A stretch of DNA of 64,000 nucleotides from Peribacillus huizhouensis (GTDB lineage Bacteria; Bacillota; Bacilli; Bacillales; DSM-1321): NCBI RefSeq assembly GCF_014138605.1, contig NZ_JACJHX010000006.1:1-64000 (forward strand), given 5' to 3'. The translations under genes were made by a program, and so were the position numbers. Below the pieces are notes generated by a model. The model did not search any database, was not told the DNA's origin, and saw only the letters and a program-made list of their open reading frames with translations. How positions within the stretch are numbered: position 1 is the first letter of the stretch; each line of letters begins with the position of its first letter. Shown one piece after another: positions 45,359 through 55,044 of the stretch.

Positions 45359-46396
45359 ATGAAGAGTTTATTAGAAGTGAAGAATTTACGAATTGACTTT
45401 AAAACGTATGGCGGCGAAGTTCATGCTGTAAGAGGCGTCAATTTTGAAGTTAAGCGAGGAGAGACAATCGGGATAGTAGGTGAATCTGGCTGTGGTAAAA
45501 GTGTGACAGCAAAAGCAATTATGAAACTATTAGCCTCACCACCTGCTCAATATAAAGAAGGATCGATCACGTATAATGGAATAGATTTGATTGAAGCATC
45601 TGAACGTGAAATGGAAAGAATTCGAGGAAACGAAATTAGTATGATTTTTCAAGATCCAATGACTTCCTTAAATCCAACAAGCAAAGTTGGCATGCAGATC
45701 ATGGAGTCTGTATTAAAGCATAATCAAATGACTAGGAAGAAAGCATATAATCTTGCATTGGATACGTTAAAACTTGTCGGCATTCCTCAACCTGAAAAGC
45801 GAATGGAGCAGTACCCGCATGAGTTTTCTGGGGGAATGAGACAAAGAGCGATGATTGCGATGGCATTGGTCTGTCAGCCTAAATTATTAATAGCAGATGA
45901 ACCGACAACAGCATTGGACGTTACGATTCAAGCCCAAATCCTAGAGTTAATGAAAGACATTCAAAAGCAATCAGAAACAGCCATTATTTTAATTACCCAT
46001 GATTTAGGAGTAGTTGCGGAAATTTGTGATCGAGTCGTTGTCATGTACGCGGGGAAAGTAGTTGAATCAGGCACTGTTTTAGAGATCTTTCAAAAACCAA
46101 AGCATCCGTACACGAAAGGGTTGTTGAAATCTGTACCTCGTTTCGATATGGATAAATCCGTTCCTTTAGCTCCGATTATTGGTTCGCCACCAGATTTATT
46201 TTCGCCGCCAAAGGGCTGCTCCTTTTATCCAAGATGTGATTACGCGATGAAGATATGTATGGAACATGACCCCGATCTTGAAGATGTCGGAGATGGTCAA
46301 ATTACCGCTTGCTGGTTACAGCATCCAATGGCTAAGGCGATGAATGTAAAAAAAGTAATAAATGCAGGGGGGGGACGAACCAATGACAACTATTGA
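45359..46396 (+). CDS. oppD: Oligopeptide ABC transporter ATPase OppD
   Basis: 345 residues. Walker [15 protein letters not shown], signature [15 protein letters not shown], Walker [15 protein letters not shown]-loop ITHDLGVV; C-terminal oligopeptide-transport domain with [20 protein letters not shown], whose Cys cluster usually holds a [4Fe-4S] site. Full family length. ATG 45359 after AGAGAAGGTGG. Overlaps oppF by 14 bases. Confidence 0.94.
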   Translation: MKSLLEVKNLRIDFKTYGGEVHAVRGVNFEVKRGETIGIVGESGCGKSVTAKAIMKLLASPPAQYKEGSITYNGIDLIEASEREMERIRGNEISMIFQDPMTSLNPTSKVGMQIMESVLKHNQMTRKKAYNLALDTLKLVGIPQPEKRMEQYPHEFSGGMRQRAMIAMALVCQPKLLIADEPTTALDVTIQAQILELMKDIQKQSETAIILITHDLGVVAEICDRVVVMYAGKVVESGTVLEIFQKPKHPYTKGLLKSVPRFDMDKSVPLAPIIGSPPDLFSPPKGCSFYPRCDYAMKICMEHDPDLEDVGDGQITACWLQHPMAKAMNVKKVINAGGGRTNDNY

Positions 46397-47375
46397 GAAA
46401 TACACGGACCTAAATGACGAATTAATGAAGAAAAATCCCCTCGTTCAGGTGAAAAATTTAAGCAAATACTTTTCAGTAGGAAAACAAAACCTAAAAGCAG
46501 TAGAGGGGTTAAATTTTGATATTTATGAAGGTGAAACAGTCGGTCTAGTAGGGGAATCAGGTTGCGGCAAATCGACTGCCGGTAGAACAATGATTCGTTT
46601 ATATGAACCTACAGATGGTGCAGTATTGTTTCAAGGAAAGAATATTTATGATTATTCTGAAAAGCAAATGGCAAAAGTGCGTAGAGACATTCAGCTTATC
46701 TTTCAAGATCCTTATGCGTCGTTAAATCCAAGAATGACAGTAGAAGAGATTATTGGTGAGCCCTTAACAATCCATGGTGTTGTAAAGGGGAAGGCAAAAA
46801 AGAAGCGGGTGGAGGAATTATTAAAGCTTGTTGGGCTTAGTCCAGAGCATATTAATCGATTCCCACATGAATTCAGTGGCGGGCAACGTCAAAGAATTGG
46901 CATTGCACGGGCACTTGCTTTAAATCCCAAATTTATCGTCTGTGATGAACCAATTTCTGCATTGGACGTATCAATTCAGGCTCAAGTAGTGAATTTGCTC
47001 AAAAAATTACAGAAAGAATTGGGTTTAACTTATCTATTCATTGCACATGATTTGTCAATGGTAAAATATATATCTGATCGGATTCTTGTTATGTATCTCG
47101 GGAATATGATGGAATTCTCAGATAGTGATACATTATGCAATGATCCGCTTCACCCGTACACTAAAGCATTACTTTCTGCTATACCCGTTCCAGATCCTAC
47201 ACTGAAACGAGATCGAATTGTTTTAAAAGGGGAAGTGCCTAGTCCTATTAATCCGCCGAGTGGCTGTGTATTCCGTACACGTTGCCCCTCTGCGATGGAA
47301 ATTTGTTCATCATCCACTCCAAAATGGCAGGAGCAAAAACCGGGACATTTTGTAGCATGTCACCTATACTGGTAG
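46383..47375 (+). CDS. oppF: Oligopeptide ABC transporter ATPase OppF
   Basis: 331 residues. Walker [16 protein letters not shown]-loop [14 protein letters not shown], signature [15 protein letters not shown], Walker [14 protein letters not shown]-loop IAHDLSMV; C-terminal [16 protein letters not shown]ys motif. Heterodimer with OppD. ATG 46383 follows an unusual run of eight G residues that serves as ribosome site; a longer frame from 46362 would include that run. Confidence 0.94.
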   Translation: MTTIEKYTDLNDELMKKNPLVQVKNLSKYFSVGKQNLKAVEGLNFDIYEGETVGLVGESGCGKSTAGRTMIRLYEPTDGAVLFQGKNIYDYSEKQMAKVRRDIQLIFQDPYASLNPRMTVEEIIGEPLTIHGVVKGKAKKKRVEELLKLVGLSPEHINRFPHEFSGGQRQRIGIARALALNPKFIVCDEPISALDVSIQAQVVNLLKKLQKELGLTYLFIAHDLSMVKYISDRILVMYLGNMMEFSDSDTLCNDPLHPYTKALLSAIPVPDPTLKRDRIVLKGEVPSPINPPSGCVFRTRCPSAMEICSSSTPKWQEQKPGHFVACHLYW

Positions 47376-47541
47376 TTTATTTGAGGATATGATTTTTATC
47401 AAAATTTCAAAAACGCAATCTTCCAATTAAGGTAAAAGCGGGTGTTCAATAAGAATTCTAACCTTCTATACACCGTTTATTGTGTCATTAACAGGACATA
47501 AAAAAATCGAAGTAATGTTGTGGGTTTAGATCAATTCCTTA

Positions 47542-47762
47542 GGCTGTTTTCGTATACTTTGTTGCCCTATTATCCTGGGGTGATTTCCGTTCCAAGTACT
47601 CGCTTTCCGCGGGCGGTCTTCAGAAGCCCACACCAGTGCTTCGTACTTGCGGGGTCTCCCTCAACACGCTTCTCTAAGCAGGATTCTCGCACCTTCCACT
47701 ACAAGCAACATCTACTCGAATTAGTTACTTTGTAAAAAACAACAAGCTTAACGAAAAGAGCC
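47542..47762 (+). repeat. Family A MITE-like repeat, copy A4
   Basis: GGCTGTTTTCGTATACTTTG to AAGCTTAACGAAAAGAGCC: the best-preserved inverted ends of the family. The core has GGTGATTTCCGTTCC, CGCTTTCCGCGGGCGGTCTT, GTGCTTCGTACTTGCGGGG and CAAGCAACATCTACTCG. Confidence 0.85.
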
Positions 47763-47800
47763 GTTCCATAAGAGAACGCCTCTTTTACTATTTTGATTTA

Positions 47801-49039
47801 CTAATTCCTTGCTCGGTTTTGTTTAGATCGTCCAACTAATACAAAGTAAATGACTAAAGCACCTATTTCAGCTGTAGCAATGATAACCCCAAGAGGCAAA
47901 GCAGTATTTTCTCCTGCTATACCAACGAATGGAGCGACGATTCCTCCAAATAAAAATGTCATTAATCCAAGTAAAGCAGAGGCACTACCTGCAGAATTTG
48001 CCTGGTCTCTCATAGCAAGTGAGAAGATGGATGTATTGACAACACCGACACAAGATACAAGAATGAATAAAGGAATCAGGATGGCAATTAATCCTATGTT
48101 TAATAAAATCATAAGAAGCAAACTAGTTCCCGCTACAGCACTAAGTCCAAGTCCAATCATTAGAAGTTTTGTTTCGCCAAAGCGCCCAGCCAATTTTCCG
48201 GTTAGTTGAGTAAAAATAATAATTCCGACCCCATTAACTGCAAAGCATAAACTGAACATTTGCGGTGAAAGCTGATAAATATTTTGGAGAACAAATGGCG
48301 AACCAGCAATATATGCGAATAGTCCAGCCCCGATAAATCCTTGAGTAAGTGCGTAGCCCATAAATAAACGATTACTTATAATCTGCCTAAACGTTTGGAA
48401 GGTTTGTTTAAGCCCACCCTCGGAGCGACGTTCTTTCGGGAGTGTTTCACCTAAACTAGAAAAAACAAAGAATAATGTTATCATTCCAATTAGACTAAGA
48501 ACAAAAAATATACCTCGCCAAGATGTAAACTCTAAAAATTGACCACCAGCAATCGGTGCTAAAATCGGAGCAGATCCATTCACCAGCATTAATAGCGCAA
48601 AAAACTTCGTGAGCTCCGTACCAGAGTAGAGGTCTCTCACAATAGCTCTTGAAATGACTATACCAACTGCACCCGCCCCACCTTGAATGAATCTTAAAAT
48701 AACAAATATCTCGATCGAGGGTGCTACAATACATAGCAATGATGATAAAATGTAGAGAAAAAGTCCGACAAGAAGTGGTGTCCTGCGACCTTTAACATCG
48801 CTTATCGGTCCAGCGAATATTTGCCCAATGGCAAGCCCAACCATGCAAGCAGTTAAACTGAGTTGTGCATATGATGCACTTGTACTTAAATCCTCTGTAA
48901 GTACGGGTAAAGCTGGCAAGTACATATCAAGGGACAATGGTCCAAATGCAGATAATGTCCCTAGAATTAGTGCAAGCCATAACCGCTTTGATTTACTTTG
49001 AATTTTTGGTGTTTCTAAATTTACTTGTACCTGATTCAT
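47801..49039 (-). CDS. MFS drug efflux transporter, Bcr/CflA family
   Basis: 412 residues with 12 membrane helices. The N-terminal half carries the DHA1 signature PLSLDMYLPALPVL (motif D1-like) and GPISDVKGRRTPLLVGL (motif A); the helix-4 region is LRFIQGGAGAVGIVISRAIVRDL. These are typical of Bcr/CflA bicyclomycin/chloramphenicol-type exporters. Proton-driven export; the drug range is not predictable. ATG 49039 is behind AGGAGAGGAA. It stands alone, without a visible regulator. Confidence 0.9.
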   Translation of the reverse strand: MNQVQVNLETPKIQSKSKRLWLALILGTLSAFGPLSLDMYLPALPVLTEDLSTSASYAQLSLTACMVGLAIGQIFAGPISDVKGRRTPLLVGLFLYILSSLLCIVAPSIEIFVILRFIQGGAGAVGIVISRAIVRDLYSGTELTKFFALLMLVNGSAPILAPIAGGQFLEFTSWRGIFFVLSLIGMITLFFVFSSLGETLPKERRSEGGLKQTFQTFRQIISNRLFMGYALTQGFIGAGLFAYIAGSPFVLQNIYQLSPQMFSLCFAVNGVGIIIFTQLTGKLAGRFGETKLLMIGLGLSAVAGTSLLLMILLNIGLIAILIPLFILVSCVGVVNTSIFSLAMRDQANSAGSASALLGLMTFLFGGIVAPFVGIAGENTALPLGVIIATAEIGALVIYFVLVGRSKQNRARN

Positions 49040-49417
49040 TACATATTCCTCTCCTACCTCAATCTAGAATATTCTTAAATCTATCATAAAAAGGAAAGAT
49101 TTACATTAGCGAATGAAAAAAATTATTTTAATGTTGCATTTTAAAATTTCATAGCTATAACTTTATACAAAATGGATATAGTATTGTTTTTCATATAGCT
49201 ACTTATAGACATATTCGAAAATTCATTAAGTTGTATAGAAGTATGGTTTATAGTTGATACAGGTCATAAGAAGTAGGAGGGGTATGTTATCAAGGATGAC
49301 TGATTTGGAACATCTAGCCTGTGATCTTCTTTGGACTTTACAGTTCGACTCTCTGTTGATACGAATATTCAGCTTATTCTCAGTAAGGATTTTACTGCTA
49401 GCCAATGCGGATTAAAT
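49040..49417. other. Intergenic, no gene recognised
   Basis: About 380 AT-rich bases between two minus-strand genes. A plus-strand AGGAGGGGTATG near 49275 opens a frame that stops after a few codons, so it is not called. Confidence 0.5.
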
Positions 49418-49456
49418 AAAAAAAGCAGCAATCCAATTGGCTGATCGCTACTTTTT
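49418..49456 (-). terminator. Rho-independent terminator of the yebE-like gene
   Basis: Minus strand: AAAGTAGCGATCAGCC-AATT-GGATTGCTGCTTTTTTT, imperfect stem with T7. Confidence 0.75.
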
Positions 49457-49466
49457 ATCTTTTCGA

Positions 49467-49991
49467 CTAATATTTCTTATTCATTTTCATTCTTGCTAGC
49501 ATAAACCCGCCTTTGAATTTAGTAGGTTCATAAGAAACAATGAATGCCTTTGGTTCGAACTTTTCGATTGTCGCATACAGTTCATTTTCTCGATTTCTTT
49601 TCGTTAAAATATCCATACGATAACGATTTCCGTCACGTCCTTCTCCGATATAAAGAGTTACACCGAAACCGAGTGTACGAAGTGTTTCAATAAGTTCCGA
49701 GTTTTTTTGCTGTGTATTCGCGATAACATTAATATAACCGATTGCTAATTTTCGTTCAATTTTTGTTCCTAAAATAATCCCAATTCCGAAACCGACTGCA
49801 TAAACAATCATTGCGATTAAATTTTGATCGCCACTAAAAACGAGGGAAAGTCCAAATACATAAATTAACATTTCTACAATCCCAATGACAGAAGCTAGAG
49901 ATGTGACGCCTTTTACTAAAAAGATTGTCCTTAAAGTAAGTAGCGGAACATAAGCTAATTGCAATAACAAAATGAGTAGAATTTCTTTCAT
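49467..49991 (-). CDS. yebE: UPF0316/DUF2179 membrane protein, YebE-like
   Basis: About 174 residues: three N-terminal membrane helices (about residues 3-85), with YVPLLTLRTIFLVKG between the first two, then a cytoplasmic DUF2179-type domain (ELIETLRTLGFGVTLYIGEGRDG, and ATIEKFEPKAFIVSYEP). The family is widespread in Bacilli (YebE, YitT-related C-terminal domain) and its role is unknown; the soluble domain resembles ligand- or PII-like folds. ATG 49991 is five bases after GAGGTGG; ATG 49994 is an alternative. Confidence 0.85.
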   Translation of the reverse strand: MKEILLILLLQLAYVPLLTLRTIFLVKGVTSLASVIGIVEMLIYVFGLSLVFSGDQNLIAMIVYAVGFGIGIILGTKIERKLAIGYINVIANTQQKNSELIETLRTLGFGVTLYIGEGRDGNRYRMDILTKRNRENELYATIEKFEPKAFIVSYEPTKFKGGFMLARMKMNKKY

Positions 49992-50029
49992 CATGACCAC
50001 CTCAGCTGTTTCAATTATGTGAAACGTTC

Positions 50030-50314
50030 ATTAATAAGGGTTTATTACATCGACTTATGATTAGCCCCGTATTTGTGGTCGTTAAATCTTCAATCAACCC
50101 CTTGATAAAGCGGGCAGTAATAACCCGATTCATTGCATCATAGTGTAAATATTACAGGTGTCTTCATATCTTAATCTGTTTAACCTTAATGTTGTAGGTC
50201 TAAACTTTACTTTGTTTAAGAGAGAAAATTCACTGTTTTACACTTATCGGGCTATAGAGGGGAGTTGACCAAACATTGCTGCTTAGAAGAAAGGTAACTG
50301 CCCAATTCGGGATA
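50030..50314 (-). repeat. Family B repeat, copy B7 (degenerate)
   Basis: Recognisable blocks in the same order as B5: GATTAGCCCCG, GATAAAGCGGGC, ACCCGATTCATTG, TAACCTTAATGTTGTAGGTC, AAATTCACTGTTTTACAC, GTAACTGCCCAATTCGGGATAA. More diverged than other copies. Confidence 0.6.
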
Positions 50315-50450
50315 AGTCCAAATCATAATATAGTATAAAAATGTGAGAATCACAATGGGATAAAATTCCTTGATCCAAATGAGTTGACCAAATGCAAATT
50401 GCTTATATCTTGATAATCTAATGGATTGTTAATTTCATAAGGAATCATTA

Positions 50451-51413
50451 TTAGTATCCTTTGCGATAATCAACAATATTTATAGTCGGCGTTTTATTAT
50501 CAACATAGCTTTTGAGATTCGGAATAAAAATATCTTCTATTACTCGTTGATCATAATATTCAGTTATACCAGAAGAATGTGGAGTAATGATAACGTTTTC
50601 TAAATTCCAAAGGGGACTGTTTTCTGGTAGAGGTTCCACTGTAAAAACATCCAGTCCTGCTCCTGCTATTTCCTTCAATTTTAATGCAGTAATCATTTCG
50701 TCCTCTCTTACAATTTGGCCACGCGCAATATTAATAAAAAATGCAGATTTTTTCATATTTTTGAATTGCTCAGTTCCGAATAAATACTTCGTTTCGTTTG
50801 TAAGTGGGAGTGTTACTACTACATAGTCACATTGTGGTAGTACTTCGTTCAGATGTTCAATCCTATACATCGTATCTACATATTCTTCTGTTTTTCCTGA
50901 ATGGCGAACACCTAGTACTTTCATGCCGAATGCTTTGGCAATTTTTGCTGTTTCAAGCCCAATTGCACCTACGCCAATTATGCCGATTGTTTTTTTGTGT
51001 ATTTCCAAACTAACATCTGCCTCATCCCAGATTTTGCTTTGCTGCTGTTTCACATAAGTATGTAATTTTCTAGTTAATCCTAGCATTAGGGAGAATATAG
51101 TTTCAGATATCGGATAGGCATGTACACCATTTGCACTAGTGACGATAACTTCTTTTTCTTCAAGCTGCTTTAAAGGGAAAGTGTTTACACCTGCACTCCA
51201 GGATTGAAGCCACTTCAGCTTAGATTGATCACTTAGTATCGTATCCATTATCTCATTTTTCCGAATCACGATAATCTCTGCTTCTGTTAATTGATCTTGC
51301 CATATCTGCGGATCTTTGCCAATAAGTATATTCCAGTCTGGTATCACCACTTTTATTTTTTCAATAAATTGGTTTTCTAAATCTGTGTTAATGATTAGTG
51401 TTCGTTTAGACAT
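50451..51413 (-). CDS. D-isomer 2-hydroxyacid dehydrogenase
   Basis: 320 residues. NAD motif GVGAIGLETAKIAKAFGMKV, catalytic Arg in NIARGQIV, Glu in DVFTVEPLPE, His in ITPHSSG. It lacks the ACT domain of SerA, and the N-terminal region is reduced, typical of YoaD-like or glyoxylate/hydroxypyruvate reductases acting on small 2-keto acids. ATG 51413 follows GCGAGGAGGAAT. Monocistronic. Confidence 0.9.
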   Translation of the reverse strand: MSKRTLIINTDLENQFIEKIKVVIPDWNILIGKDPQIWQDQLTEAEIIVIRKNEIMDTILSDQSKLKWLQSWSAGVNTFPLKQLEEKEVIVTSANGVHAYPISETIFSLMLGLTRKLHTYVKQQQSKIWDEADVSLEIHKKTIGIIGVGAIGLETAKIAKAFGMKVLGVRHSGKTEEYVDTMYRIEHLNEVLPQCDYVVVTLPLTNETKYLFGTEQFKNMKKSAFFINIARGQIVREDEMITALKLKEIAGAGLDVFTVEPLPENSPLWNLENVIITPHSSGITEYYDQRVIEDIFIPNLKSYVDNKTPTINIVDYRKGY

Positions 51414-51609
51414 GTTATTCCTCCTCGCAGTGCAAAAGTTAAATCTGAATATAACTAATATTGTAGCAAATTAATAGGAAATACTCTCCCTTTTGACAAT
51501 TGATACTGTGTATCGTTATGGATATGTCCGTCATTAGTATCAAGAAGTATAGGTAGTTCCTAATTTAGATAAGCATTCTACTAGAAAGTTTGAAGCGGGT
51601 GTAGATAAA

Positions 51610-51645
51610 TAAAAGCAGAGATCATTAACAATCTCTGCTTTTACT
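51610..51645 (-). terminator. Rho-independent terminator of the ykgB-like gene
   Basis: AAAAGCAGAGATCATT / AACAATCTCTGCTTTT palindrome about 15 bases after the minus-strand stop, T-rich on both sides. Confidence 0.85.
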
Positions 51646-51658
51646 AAAAAGGTTAATA

Positions 51659-52699
51659 TTATAAAAATTTCACACATACTGGATATGGAACAACTACATT
51701 GGATTGTTCTAATGTTAGTTTGCCTGATTTTTCATCACGAGTATAGAGAACTAAATTGCCTGATTGTTCATTAGAAGCAACTAAGAATTTTTCGGTTGGA
51801 TCTAATACGAAGTCACGCGGCCAATTCCCCTCAGTAGAAGTATGTTCAATGAACGTTAATTTTCCTGTTTCGTTATTTACACTGAAGAGGGCAATGCTGT
51901 TATGTCCACGATTCCCGGCGTATATGAAACGGCCATCAGAGGATAAATGAATAGCACTTCCTTGACTATTTTCTGTGAAATCTGCTGGAATAGCAGAAAT
52001 ATATTGCAGTTCTGTAAACTTCGCATCTTCACTGTTATATGACAAGACTATCACTTCATTGCTTAGCTCTGTCATAACATAAGCAAATTTGCCGTTAGGA
52101 TGAAAGGCGATATGTCTTGGGCCACAGCCAGGTTTAACAGATAAACTTTGTTTCATATCAAGTGAGTCACCTTCAAGGCTATACGTTACAATTTTATCAA
52201 TGCCAAGATCAACTACAACAGCATATTTCTCATCAGGTGTAAAACCTGAAAAATGAACATGTGGCTTTTCTTGTCGCTCTACGTTTGGACCAGAACCTGT
52301 ATGTTGAACGAAAGCTGAAGCTGGATCTACTTTTCCTCCATCTGTCTTATATAATTCCGCTGTACCGCGATGATAATATGCAGTAAGCACCTTTTCATTA
52401 TTTCGGTTCACACTTACATGACATGGAGATGAACCAGGAGAGACTTCGGTATTCAGTGGAGTAAGTTCGCCATTCTCTTTCGTTATGCGGTAAGAAGAGA
52501 CGCCGCCAAACTCACTTTCTTTAACGACTGCATACAGAGTTTGACTATCTGCTGTGACTGTTAAATACGTAGGATTTTCGAGCTCTGCTGCTAGAGTGGG
52601 CGTACTTAATTCTTTTTTCTCAGTATCAAGTGTAAAAGTATAGATTCCTTTACTATCACCTTTCGTATATGTACCAACATAACCTCTAAATTTTGTCAT
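51659..52699 (-). CDS. ykgB: 6-phosphogluconolactonase-type beta-propeller (YkgB-like)
   Basis: 346 residues of the lactonase family: start GYVGTYTKGDSKGIY, ENPTYLTV, SPGSSPCHVSVN, HVHFSGFTPDEKYAVVVDLG (split), GCGPRHIAFHPNGKFAYV, and NWPRDFVLDPTEKFLVASNE. Repeats of about 45 residues form a seven-bladed propeller. It hydrolyses 6-phosphogluconolactone in the pentose-phosphate pathway. Cytoplasmic, full length. ATG 52699 follows GGAGGCG. Confidence 0.9.
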   Translation of the reverse strand: MTKFRGYVGTYTKGDSKGIYTFTLDTEKKELSTPTLAAELENPTYLTVTADSQTLYAVVKESEFGGVSSYRITKENGELTPLNTEVSPGSSPCHVSVNRNNEKVLTAYYHRGTAELYKTDGGKVDPASAFVQHTGSGPNVERQEKPHVHFSGFTPDEKYAVVVDLGIDKIVTYSLEGDSLDMKQSLSVKPGCGPRHIAFHPNGKFAYVMTELSNEVIVLSYNSEDAKFTELQYISAIPADFTENSQGSAIHLSSDGRFIYAGNRGHNSIALFSVNNETGKLTFIEHTSTEGNWPRDFVLDPTEKFLVASNEQSGNLVLYTRDEKSGKLTLEQSNVVVPYPVCVKFL

Positions 52700-52738
52700 T
52701 TTTTCGCCTCCATATAATTCTTTGAAGTTCTACTTTAT

Positions 52739-52824
52739 CCCGCATTAACGGGCAGTAATAGACCGTTTGGTTTAACTAACAACCAGTGGGGGTGAGGAAA
52801 ACCCCTACTGATTGAAGTATCACC
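52739..52824 (+). repeat. Family B repeat, copy B8 (short form)
   Basis: TTTAT, then CCCGCATTAACGGGCAGTAA, GACCGTTTGG, then CCAGTGGGGG...CCCCTACTGATTGAAGTATCAC. Both ends are nearly perfect and the interior is deleted; a clean view of the element's termini. Confidence 0.8.
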
Positions 52825-53139
52825 TTCATCTTACCACAAAACCTTTATATTCAGACAATTCCATGCTCAAACAAAGCGGAATATCACAGTTAAAGAATGA
52901 TCTGAACGAGACTATGCAAGCTATGTTCCAATATCCAATAATTCTTTATTAATGAATGTTAATAATGGACAAGAAGATATTTAAAAAAGTTCATTTGAAT
53001 TGACAAAACACTTTCAATCTTTCTTTCTATTAATACTGAATAAAAATGTAGTATCTTATTTTGTAAGAAGCTAAGTATTTTGATTTTGATAGAAAAGTGG
53101 TACTCTTATCAGTACATAATAGTGATGAAGGTGAATCTG
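52825..53139. other. Intergenic, nothing recognised
   Basis: About 315 AT-rich bases between the ykgB-like gene (leftward) and the AEC carrier (rightward). No hairpin or small ORF with a ribosome site. Confidence 0.5.
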
Positions 53140-54042
53140 ATGGGATTTTTAGGAGTATTACTTCCGATTTTTGCAATATTCATTTTAGGCTTTATTGGTC
53201 AAAAGAAGTTTCGCTTCGACACCAAAGTTATTTCAACAATGGCTCTCTATTTAATGAGTCCGTTTTTAGTCTTTCGGACATTCTATACAACAGAATTTGA
53301 AAAAGATTATATATATATGATTTTCTATACAGTTAGTCTTTGTTTAGTTCTAATTCTCCTTGTATATTTTGTGGCATTTTTCCGAAAGTATAGCATTAGA
53401 GAAACGTGTGCAATGATATTAGCGTCTTCGTTCATGAACAGCGGAAATTATGGTACTCCTGTTGTTTTTCTCTTGTTTGGCGCAACAGGTCTTAAATACG
53501 CGATTGTTTTGATGGTGATACAGCAAATGGTTATGTGTACGATAGGCGTATATTATGCTGCTAAAGGTAGTCCCGAAGGAAATGGGATCCAATCAGCGCT
53601 TCGTGCAGTTAGAAGAATGCCAATCGTCTATGGTGCAATAGCTGGGGTATTATTTAAATATACGGGAATCTCATTAACTGAACCGATGCTCGCAGCAGTC
53701 AGCCTTGTTGCGGATGCTGCAATTCCAACGATAATGATAACGCTTGGTATGCAGCTTGCTAATATTTCAATGAAAAAAGTAGCTGTTAATAAATTATCGC
53801 TATCACTGTTTCTTAAACTGGCTATTTCCCCCGTTATCGCGTTTGGTATCTCGTTGGCCTTACCCGTTGATGATTTAGTTAAACAAATTATGATTATTAT
53901 GGCTGCGATGCCGACAGCGGCGAATACAACGATGTACGCATTGCAATATAATACAGATCCTGAGTTTGTTTCCAGTGCGACGTTTGTAAGCACGGTGTTA
54001 AGTTTAGTAACGCTGCCAGTTGTATTTTTTATTGTGATTTAG
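53140..54042 (+). CDS. AEC-family auxin-efflux-type carrier
   Basis: About 300 residues in ten hydrophobic segments arranged as two five-helix halves. LLPIFAIFILGFIGQKK opens it; FMNSGNYGTPVVFLLFG and AAMPTAANTTMYALQYN are the crossover motifs of helices 4 and 9. Bacterial members export or import organic acids such as malate or malonate. ATG 53140 has GAAGGTGA five bases upstream; upstream in-frame ATG and GTG codons to 53080 lack a ribosome site. Confidence 0.87.
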   Translation: MGFLGVLLPIFAIFILGFIGQKKFRFDTKVISTMALYLMSPFLVFRTFYTTEFEKDYIYMIFYTVSLCLVLILLVYFVAFFRKYSIRETCAMILASSFMNSGNYGTPVVFLLFGATGLKYAIVLMVIQQMVMCTIGVYYAAKGSPEGNGIQSALRAVRRMPIVYGAIAGVLFKYTGISLTEPMLAAVSLVADAAIPTIMITLGMQLANISMKKVAVNKLSLSLFLKLAISPVIAFGISLALPVDDLVKQIMIIMAAMPTAANTTMYALQYNTDPEFVSSATFVSTVLSLVTLPVVFFIVI

Positions 54043-54421
54043 GGAGATCATTTCTGTTGTTCTCGAGCAAGTTTCACCTATACTCTTGTTGAGAAAAAGA
54101 GGAATAGTAAAATAGGTTAAGCATATACTTAATTCATTAAACCGATTAATAAGAATAAAGTGAAATATCAATCAGAGTTTTTCTCTTCCAAAATGATGGT
54201 TTGTTAAAACGGGGTAAAATTATTTCTCGGGAAAGCGCAAGTTTTGGCAATTTTTTTGAAAGTAGCAATTTATTTCACGGAAAAATACGATTGATAGCGA
54301 ACTATATCGAAATATCTCTAAATTAAATCGTGAGACAAGCTTTTTTTAACATCACGTTTTAATATAGAAGTACTATATATGATCCTAGCGGCAGAAAAAA
54401 GATGATAATGGGGGAAATCAT
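54043..54421. other. Intergenic with a family B end remnant (B9, about 54156-54178)
   Basis: AATAAAGTGAAATATCAATCAGAG matches one end of family B in reverse orientation; the rest of the element is absent. GGGGGAAATC before 54422 is a ribosome site. Nothing else recognised. Confidence 0.45.
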
Positions 54422-54832
54422 ATGTTGCAAACGGCTATAGAACTAATAAATCGTGAAGAAATAGAAGATATTCTAAAAGAGATAGTTAAAGCTGAATATG
54501 AAGAAGTGAGGGAAGAAGGACTGTTGCTCTGCATGGAATGTGGTGATGTTGATTTATATATTGCCGCTTCCCATCATGAAGGTCTTCAAGAGGCGATTAA
54601 CAAGAACTTTGAAACAGATGAATGTGGTGATGTGATTGATCGTAAAGTACATCAGCAACTAATGGATGATTTATTCGAATATTTTCTTGAACTTCATAAA
54701 GAAAGCGGCTTTTTCGATTTCTACGCAGCTGGATATTATCTTGTCAATGGTGAAAGACGGGAGTCTGAAACAGACATGTTAGCTCCTAAAGGCTTGTTTT
54801 ATGCCCCGTTTGAAGATGCAAGAATTGATTAA
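54422..54832 (+). CDS. Acidic cytosolic protein, unknown
   Basis: 136 residues, strongly acidic, helical N-terminus (INREEIEDILKEIVKAEYEEV), then LLCMECGDVDLYIAASHHEG with Cys37/Cys40 and a His pair, a helical middle (HQQLMDDLFEYFLELHKESG) and YAAGYYLVNGERRESE. No signal or membrane segment. The CMEC motif with nearby HH could bind metal, but this is speculative. ATG 54422 follows a GGGGGAAA box. A family B copy begins five bases after its stop. Confidence 0.75.
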   Translation: MLQTAIELINREEIEDILKEIVKAEYEEVREEGLLLCMECGDVDLYIAASHHEGLQEAINKNFETDECGDVIDRKVHQQLMDDLFEYFLELHKESGFFDFYAAGYYLVNGERRESETDMLAPKGLFYAPFEDARID

Positions 54833-54837
54833 ATAAA

Positions 54838-54946
54838 GTGAAACTACAATCAGTGAGGGAAGAAGAAAACCTCAGCTGATTGTAGAACTAAGGTCCAATA
54901 TTTCTCCAAGGTTGAGCTGGGAGTCTTACAAAGTTAATCGTGTAAA
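54838..54946 (-). repeat. Family B repeat, copy B10 (short form)
   Basis: ATAAA, then GTGAAACTACAATCAGTGAGG...CCTCAGCTGATTG, AAGGTTGAGCTGGGAGTCTTAC and a degenerate GTTAATCGTG end. It starts immediately after the stop codon of the preceding gene. Confidence 0.65.
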
Positions 54947-54956
54947 TGAACAAATA

Positions 54957-55044
54957 AGGTCAGACATCGCACGCCATACACAGGTCATAGTGGTACTTGC
55001 TCTTAATTTAACCTGTATTGTAGTGGTGGTTCTGACCCTTTTTT
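54957..55044 (+). terminator. Long GGTCAGAC/GTTCTGACC palindrome terminator
   Basis: AGGTCAGACATCGCACGCCATACACAGGT pairs with ACCTGTATTGTAGTGGTGGTTCTGACC (each cut into shorter paired blocks), loop of about 25 bases, then T6. Confidence 0.65.
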
